Notes under the pieces: generated by a model
Databases searched by the model: none
Told to the model about the DNA's origin: nothing
Seen by the model: the letters and a program-made list of their open reading frames with translations, nothing else
Assembly: GCA_937983105.1 (NCBI GenBank)
Contig: CALKAM010000128.1
Coordinates: 1-10,200, forward strand
Source: Planifilum sp021793745
GTDB lineage: Bacteria > Bacillota > Bacilli > Thermoactinomycetales > DSM-44946
DNA: 10,200 nucleotides
Direction: 5' to 3'
Shown: in pieces, positions 7,549 to 10,200 of the stretch
Numbering within the stretch: position 1 is the first letter of the stretch
Layout: each line of letters opens with the position of its first letter
Made by a program: the position numbers and the translations under genes

Positions 7549-7646
7549 CGCTGAATTTCCGTGGAACAGATATAAGTCTTATTTGCTAACCAAAAATACA
7601 ACAATCGGAATATAATATTTTTCTGGACATGAGGAGAAATTCAGCG
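7549..7646 (+). repeat. Long-range 11-bp inverted repeat upstream of the LPKTA protein gene
   Basis: CGCTGAATTTC (7549-7559) is the exact reverse complement of 7636-7646. The arms are 76 bases apart. Between them lie a TATAAT box (7611-7616) without a convincing -35 partner and an odd palindrome ATAAGTCTTAT (7572-7582). The repeat could be an operator pair or an RNA fold, or chance. The rest of the gene-free stretch 7416-7696 holds the divergent promoter listed above and nothing else I recognise. Confidence 0.4.
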
Positions 7647-7696
7647 TAATATTATCGTCGTAAGGGATGGGGGTTAAAAGAAGGGGGATATATTTT

Positions 7697-8488
7697 TTGA
7701 AGAAAAGCCTTTTGATTTTAACCGCCGTTGTGTTGGCGTTCTTTACCGTACCGGTGGCCCACGCCGATTCCATGGTCAAACTGGATGTGGCGAACGGCCT
7801 CATCCAATTGTCCGCGGATCCGAATGTGAAGATTCCGGTGAAGGCCCGTTACTCGGAAGTTAAAGGCCAGCCGGTCTTGGAACTGGAGTTGAAGGGCGGC
7901 GCCCATCTGAAGGGAATCGTGAATGCCCGGGTGACCGTCAACGGGAAGGAGATCGCGGCGGAAAACGTCGATCAGGTCGGCTCCAAGTTGGTGGTGACCC
8001 TGGATAAGAACCTGCTTCATGCAGGGAGCTCCAATCAAATCGTCGTCGATCTGGGGATCAAGATCGCCGATCTGGATGTCGTGAAGCTGCAAATCTGCTT
8101 AAATCTGTCGGCGGACGTCATGCTGCAAGCGAAAGAAGGCAAAGTGACCCTGGAGTTGACGGGATGCAAAAACGGCGATGACGGCTCCGGCGACGACGGG
8201 GACGACGGCAGCAATGGCGACGACGGGAACAAGGACGACGATAACGGAAACGACGATGGCAACAATGGCGGAAATGACGGAAACAACGGAAACAACGGAA
8301 ACGATAACAACCATGGCGGTGGCAAAGGCGCTGACAACGACGGAGGCAAAGGCGGTTCCCTCCCCAATCATAAAGGCGGAGGCGAATTGCCGAAAACCGC
8401 CACTTCTTATCCCGCGCTTTCCCTGATCGGAGCTCTGCTCCTCCTCGCAGGGGCCGGATTGTTCCGCTTGAAAGCCCTGAGGAGATAA
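7697..8488 (+). CDS. Secreted cell-wall-anchored protein with LPKTA sorting signal and Asp/Asn/Gly stalk
   Basis: This 263-residue protein would be exported and then covalently anchored by a sortase. A signal peptide (MKKS, hydrophobic core, cleavage probably after AHA at residue 23) leads to an unrecognised domain of about 24-157, rich in Val/Leu/Lys and probably beta-structured, with two cysteines (134 and 157) that could pair. Residues 158-230 are an almost pure Asp, Asn, Gly, Ser and Lys stalk, strongly acidic. The C-terminus is a sorting signal: LPKTA (231-235), a hydrophobic helix, then a basic tail RLKALRR. LPxTA rather than LPxTG is the type used by class D sortases, known from Bacillus. 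No sortase gene is in the window. TTG 7697 is chosen because GGGGG (7683-7687) lies 9 bases upstream and this start gives a clean signal peptide. The ATG at 7667 has its purine run directly abutting it. Confidence 0.85.
   Translation: MKKSLLILTAVVLAFFTVPVAHADSMVKLDVANGLIQLSADPNVKIPVKARYSEVKGQPVLELELKGGAHLKGIVNARVTVNGKEIAAENVDQVGSKLVVTLDKNLLHAGSSNQIVVDLGIKIADLDVVKLQICLNLSADVMLQAKEGKVTLELTGCKNGDDGSGDDGDDGSNGDDGNKDDDNGNDDGNNGGNDGNNGNNGNDNNHGGGKGADNDGGKGGSLPNHKGGGELPKTATSYPALSLIGALLLLAGAGLFRLKALRR
8167..8330 (+). repeat. Low-complexity Asp/Asn/Gly codon repeat
   Basis: This stretch of the stalk is built from GAC/GAT, AAC/AAT and GGC/GGA codons. Near its end GGAAACAAC is repeated in tandem (8279-8287, 8288-8296), followed by GGAAACGAT. 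Such repeats change length by slippage, so the stalk length is likely to vary between strains. Confidence 0.7.
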
Positions 8489-8558
8489 GGTGCAGGTTGG
8501 CTTCGAATGAAGGATATCCGCTCTTCCAGGGACGAAGAAACCTCCCCATCCCATCAAC

Positions 8559-8593
8559 GAGGGACAGCCGTCGGCTGATCCCTCTGCGTTTTT
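8559..8593 (+). terminator. Rho-independent terminator after the LPKTA protein gene
   Basis: A stem of GAGGGA plus CAGCC (8559-8569) pairs with GGCTG plus TCCCTC (8573-8584), with one bulged A and a 3-base loop, followed by TGCGTTTTT. It lies 70 bases after the stop codon. Confidence 0.8.
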
Positions 8594-8706
8594 GAGCAAA
8601 CCGGTCTTTCTTTTTTCAGGCGGCGGAAAAAATATCCCCCTGAAGCCGGGGTGAAGAAAAAAGCGCAGTTGTTCGTCGCCGACCGCTTCTCCCGGTGCAA
8701 TAACTA

Positions 8707-8734
8707 CACAACCCGGACACAGGTCCGGGTTGTG
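8707..8734 (-). terminator. Terminator of the PGA hydrolase gene
   Basis: A perfect 12-bp inverted repeat (8707-8718 with 8723-8734) with a 4-base loop lies 11 bases after the minus-strand stop. The bases that follow on the minus strand (TAGTTATTG) are only moderately T-rich, so the termination strength is uncertain. Confidence 0.62.
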
Positions 8735-8744
8735 CAGTGCTCAC

Positions 8745-9731
8745 TTAATATTGGAGGCCCCCATAGATCCAGGAGGGGTTCCCAGAAACATTGACCACTT
8801 TGATTTTGTAATAGCCAGTCGGCAACCCCAAAATGTACTTGAACCGCTTGTGGCCCACCGCCTCCGCGGCGCGGGAGACGATCAGTTTATCGTTTTGATC
8901 GTAAATGTCGAACCGGATTTTTTGTTTTTTGGAGGGATCCAACGGGCTTTGGACACCCAGAATGGTATCCTCCGGAGTCAGATAAAAGGGATTTCCGTTG
9001 TTCAACCAGAAGTAGTTGGAGAACTTGTGGCTGCCAAATTCATAGGTTCTTCCCTTGGGGTGGGAGGAAGCCCTGGAAATGGCTTTCCGAACGGCATTGG
9101 CGAATTTCTCCATTTGATCGGGATTCTCCAACAGCTCTTCACGCAGGGCGGTGGTGAGTTCCATCTGCGCCCCTTCCAGGGTGCGGTTCTTGTTGGCAAT
9201 ATTTTCCGGGTGGTTTCCATTGAGGTCCTCGGGAGCCTCCTCCGTGCGGAAACCGGCGGCGGACAGTTCTTCGTCAATAATATCCCGCAGATATTCATTC
9301 AGTCCGCCCATATACACGATTTTTTCCGTGCCTTTGGCGCCATGGAGCGAGACCACTTTGTTTTCCTGGGCCGTCATCTGGAGAGCTCTGGGTTCGTCGT
9401 AGTTCTTGGCGGTCAGATGGAGATCATTTCGCTGGTCTTTGTTGGTATCGTGGTAGACGTGTGCGTGGAAGATGTAGTAGCTGTGGTCATCCTTGGCGAT
9501 GGCTTTGGCCAGCTCGCTGGTCCCCTTTTCAACCCTTCCGCCGTGGATCGCCAGAATGATGACATCATTCGGCTTCGATTGGGTTTCGATGGTGAAATCC
9601 TTGCCCTCTTGGTAGTGGGAAGACAGCTCGTTCCAGTTCTTGAAGATGTCCTTTGCAGCGGATGCGGTCGGTACGGAGAAGGATGAAGCGACAACGAGCG
9701 TGGCGAGAAAGGTGAGCAAAAATTTCTTCAT
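8745..9731 (-). CDS. Secreted poly-gamma-glutamate hydrolase family protein with extra C-terminal domain
   Basis: This 328-residue protein fits the PF05908 family, whose known member PghP is a phage enzyme that cuts poly-gamma-glutamate. A signal peptide ends at about ASA (residues 23-25). The family signature is ILAIHGGRVEKGTSELA, with His63 and Glu68 as likely zinc ligands. His130 in VVSLHG and Glu191/Arg197 in EGAQMELTTALR complete the conserved set. From about residue 230 an additional segment of about 98 residues, rich in aromatic and beta-prone residues and ending YKIKVVNVSGNPSWIYGGLQY, looks like a beta-sandwich. I do not recognise its family; polymer binding is a guess. The start is ATG 9731, with AGGAGG 6 bases upstream. 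The in-frame GTG at 9737 abuts that AGGAGG and is rejected. The enzyme could use PGA as food or loosen a PGA capsule. No pgs/cap biosynthesis genes are in view. Confidence 0.88.
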   Translation of the reverse strand: MKKFLLTFLATLVVASSFSVPTASAAKDIFKNWNELSSHYQEGKDFTIETQSKPNDVIILAIHGGRVEKGTSELAKAIAKDDHSYYIFHAHVYHDTNKDQRNDLHLTAKNYDEPRALQMTAQENKVVSLHGAKGTEKIVYMGGLNEYLRDIIDEELSAAGFRTEEAPEDLNGNHPENIANKNRTLEGAQMELTTALREELLENPDQMEKFANAVRKAISRASSHPKGRTYEFGSHKFSNYFWLNNGNPFYLTPEDTILGVQSPLDPSKKQKIRFDIYDQNDKLIVSRAAEAVGHKRFKYILGLPTGYYKIKVVNVSGNPSWIYGGLQY

Positions 9732-9768
9732 GAACACCCTCCTGTTGGTGCAAAATGATACAGATTAA

Positions 9769-9797
9769 AAGATATAATATTTCTTCCCGTTGATCAA
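9769..9797 (-). promoter_or_regulatory. Putative promoter of the PGA hydrolase gene
   Basis: On the minus strand TTGATC (complement of 9792-9797) is followed after 17 bases by TATCTT (complement of 9769-9774). TATATC (complement of 9771-9776) is an alternative -10 with a 15-base spacer. The surrounding 100 bases are very AT-rich compared with the rest of the window. Confidence 0.4.
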
Positions 9798-9819
9798 GTA
9801 TGAATATATATCATACTTG
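9795..9819. promoter_or_regulatory. Putative operator: 9-bp inverted repeat overlapping the -35 region
   Basis: CAAGTATGA (9795-9803) and TCATACTTG (9811-9819) form a perfect inverted repeat around a 7-base ATATATA spacer. The hexamer GTTGAT also occurs as a direct repeat at 9789-9794 and 9819-9824. The left arm overlaps the candidate -35 box of the PGA hydrolase promoter, a usual place for a repressor or activator site. The regulator is unknown. Confidence 0.5.
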
Positions 9820-9839
9820 TTGATTTATAAATATTTATT

Positions 9840-10050
9840 GTTCTCAAAATCCGGGAGCTCGGTGGAGGACGTTTAAGGGTTGTGAAGATGGAGGGGTTAT
9901 GGGCCTTTGGTTAGGGCCGAATGCAGGAGGATGCAATGAAGGGAGGAGCGGCCCTTCCCCTAGGGCATAACGGGACTTGTTCCTAGCTCGCCGGCAAAAA
10001 GGTGAGTTCAGGGACTTCTGCGAGGTCCGGTGGATTTGCTGCTAAATAAT
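9840..10050. other. Unassigned intergenic stretch with several small hairpins
   Basis: This part of the 350-base gap between the PGA hydrolase gene and tRNA-Sec is GC-rich again and carries no convincing gene. Hairpins visible on the plus strand are GCCCT/AGGGC around 9951-9966, an 8-bp stem AGCTCGCC/GGTGAGTT with loop GGCAAAAA around 9985-10008, and GGACTTC/GAGGTCC with a 3-base loop around 10013-10029. Two tiny overlapping reading frames exist: ATG 9936 (16 codons, AGGAGG 5 bases upstream) and ATG 9899 (23 codons). I match none of this to a known RNA family. Confidence 0.3.
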
Positions 10051-10090
10051 AACGACCGGAACCCTTGCGTGACAAGGATTCTCGGCCGTT
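10051..10090 (-). terminator. Hairpin terminator of tRNA-Sec
   Basis: On the minus strand, directly after the tRNA, AACGGCCG-A-GAATCCTTG pairs with CAAGGGTTC-CGGTCGTT. This is 17 pairs including two G-U, with one bulged A and a 5-base loop, followed by ATTATTTAG. It begins 5 bases after the CCA end. The T-run is interrupted but the stem is strong. Confidence 0.65.
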
Positions 10091-10094
10091 TCAT

Positions 10095-10191
10095 TGGCGG
10101 GAACGGGTGGGAATCGAACCCACCGGAGACGCGACGCGCCTCCCGCTCGGTTTTGAAGACCGGGGGGGGCACCAGCACCCCATCCGCTCCC
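10095..10191 (-). tRNA. selC: tRNA-Sec (selenocysteine, anticodon UCA)
   Basis: This is the tRNA that is charged with serine, converted to selenocysteinyl-tRNA by SelA, and delivered to UGA by SelB. At 97 bases it is unusually long, as tRNA-Sec is. The acceptor stem has 8 pairs (GGGAGCGG with CCGTTCCC). The anticodon TCA (complement of 10154-10156) sits in the loop CTTCAAA. A long variable arm (GCGGGAGGCGCGTCGCGTCTCC) follows, and the T arm has GGTGGGTTCGATTCCCACC. The discriminator is G and CCA is encoded. The promoter lies beyond the window. Finding it with SelB in the same 10 kb supports both calls. Confidence 0.96.
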
Positions 10192-10200
10192 AGAGTTTCC

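Noticed and set aside
8099..8599. Minus-strand frames opposite the Asp/Asn/Gly stalk (Val/Ile-rich or Arg/Cys/His-rich)
   Set aside because: These are products of reading the low-complexity repeat backwards. The plus strand gives a coherent signal peptide, stalk and sorting signal.
8730..9686. Long plus-strand frame opposite the PGA hydrolase
   Set aside because: It runs through the terminator hairpin, lacks a ribosome binding site, and its antisense partner has a signal peptide and full family motifs.

Overview
The window looks like a chromosomal segment of a moderately high-GC Gram-positive spore former in the order Bacillales. A Thermoactinomycetaceae-like host is my guess from overall feel, not something I could test. 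The reasons are strong AGGAGG-type ribosome binding sites with several TTG/GTG starts, lipoproteins with clear lipoboxes, a YaaH-type GH18 hydrolase of the kind linked to spore germination, an LPxTA-type sortase substrate and a secreted poly-gamma-glutamate hydrolase. No IS element, CRISPR array, phage gene or pseudogene was seen.

Layout. Positions 180-4312 carry four plus-strand genes: an oligopeptide-binding lipoprotein (OppA/DppE type), a class I SAM-dependent methyltransferase closed by a strong terminator, a GH18 lipoprotein, and a small acidic membrane protein. Position 17 may start a divergent gene that leaves the window. Positions 4390-6282 (minus) encode SelB, the selenocysteine-specific elongation factor, convergent with the membrane protein across a shared hairpin. 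Divergent from selB is tRNA-Gly(CCC) with its own sigma-A promoter and terminator, followed immediately by an O-methyltransferase gene. A small minus-strand membrane protein and a plus-strand cell-wall-anchored protein with an Asp/Asn/Gly-rich stalk come next, then a minus-strand secreted poly-gamma-glutamate hydrolase behind an AT-rich promoter with an inverted repeat. The window ends with tRNA-Sec (selC, anticodon UCA, minus strand).

Function. SelB and tRNA-Sec together show that the organism decodes UGA as selenocysteine. selA and selD are not in the window, and the 3.8 kb between selB and selC holds unrelated genes. Much of the rest concerns the cell surface: peptide uptake, glycan hydrolysis, a sortase substrate and PGA degradation. 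I see no multi-gene system that I would call new. The most interesting leads are the LPKTA surface protein, the tRNA-Gly/terminator/methyltransferase junction, the putative operator in front of the PGA hydrolase, and the unexplained, hairpin-rich gap at 9840-10050.
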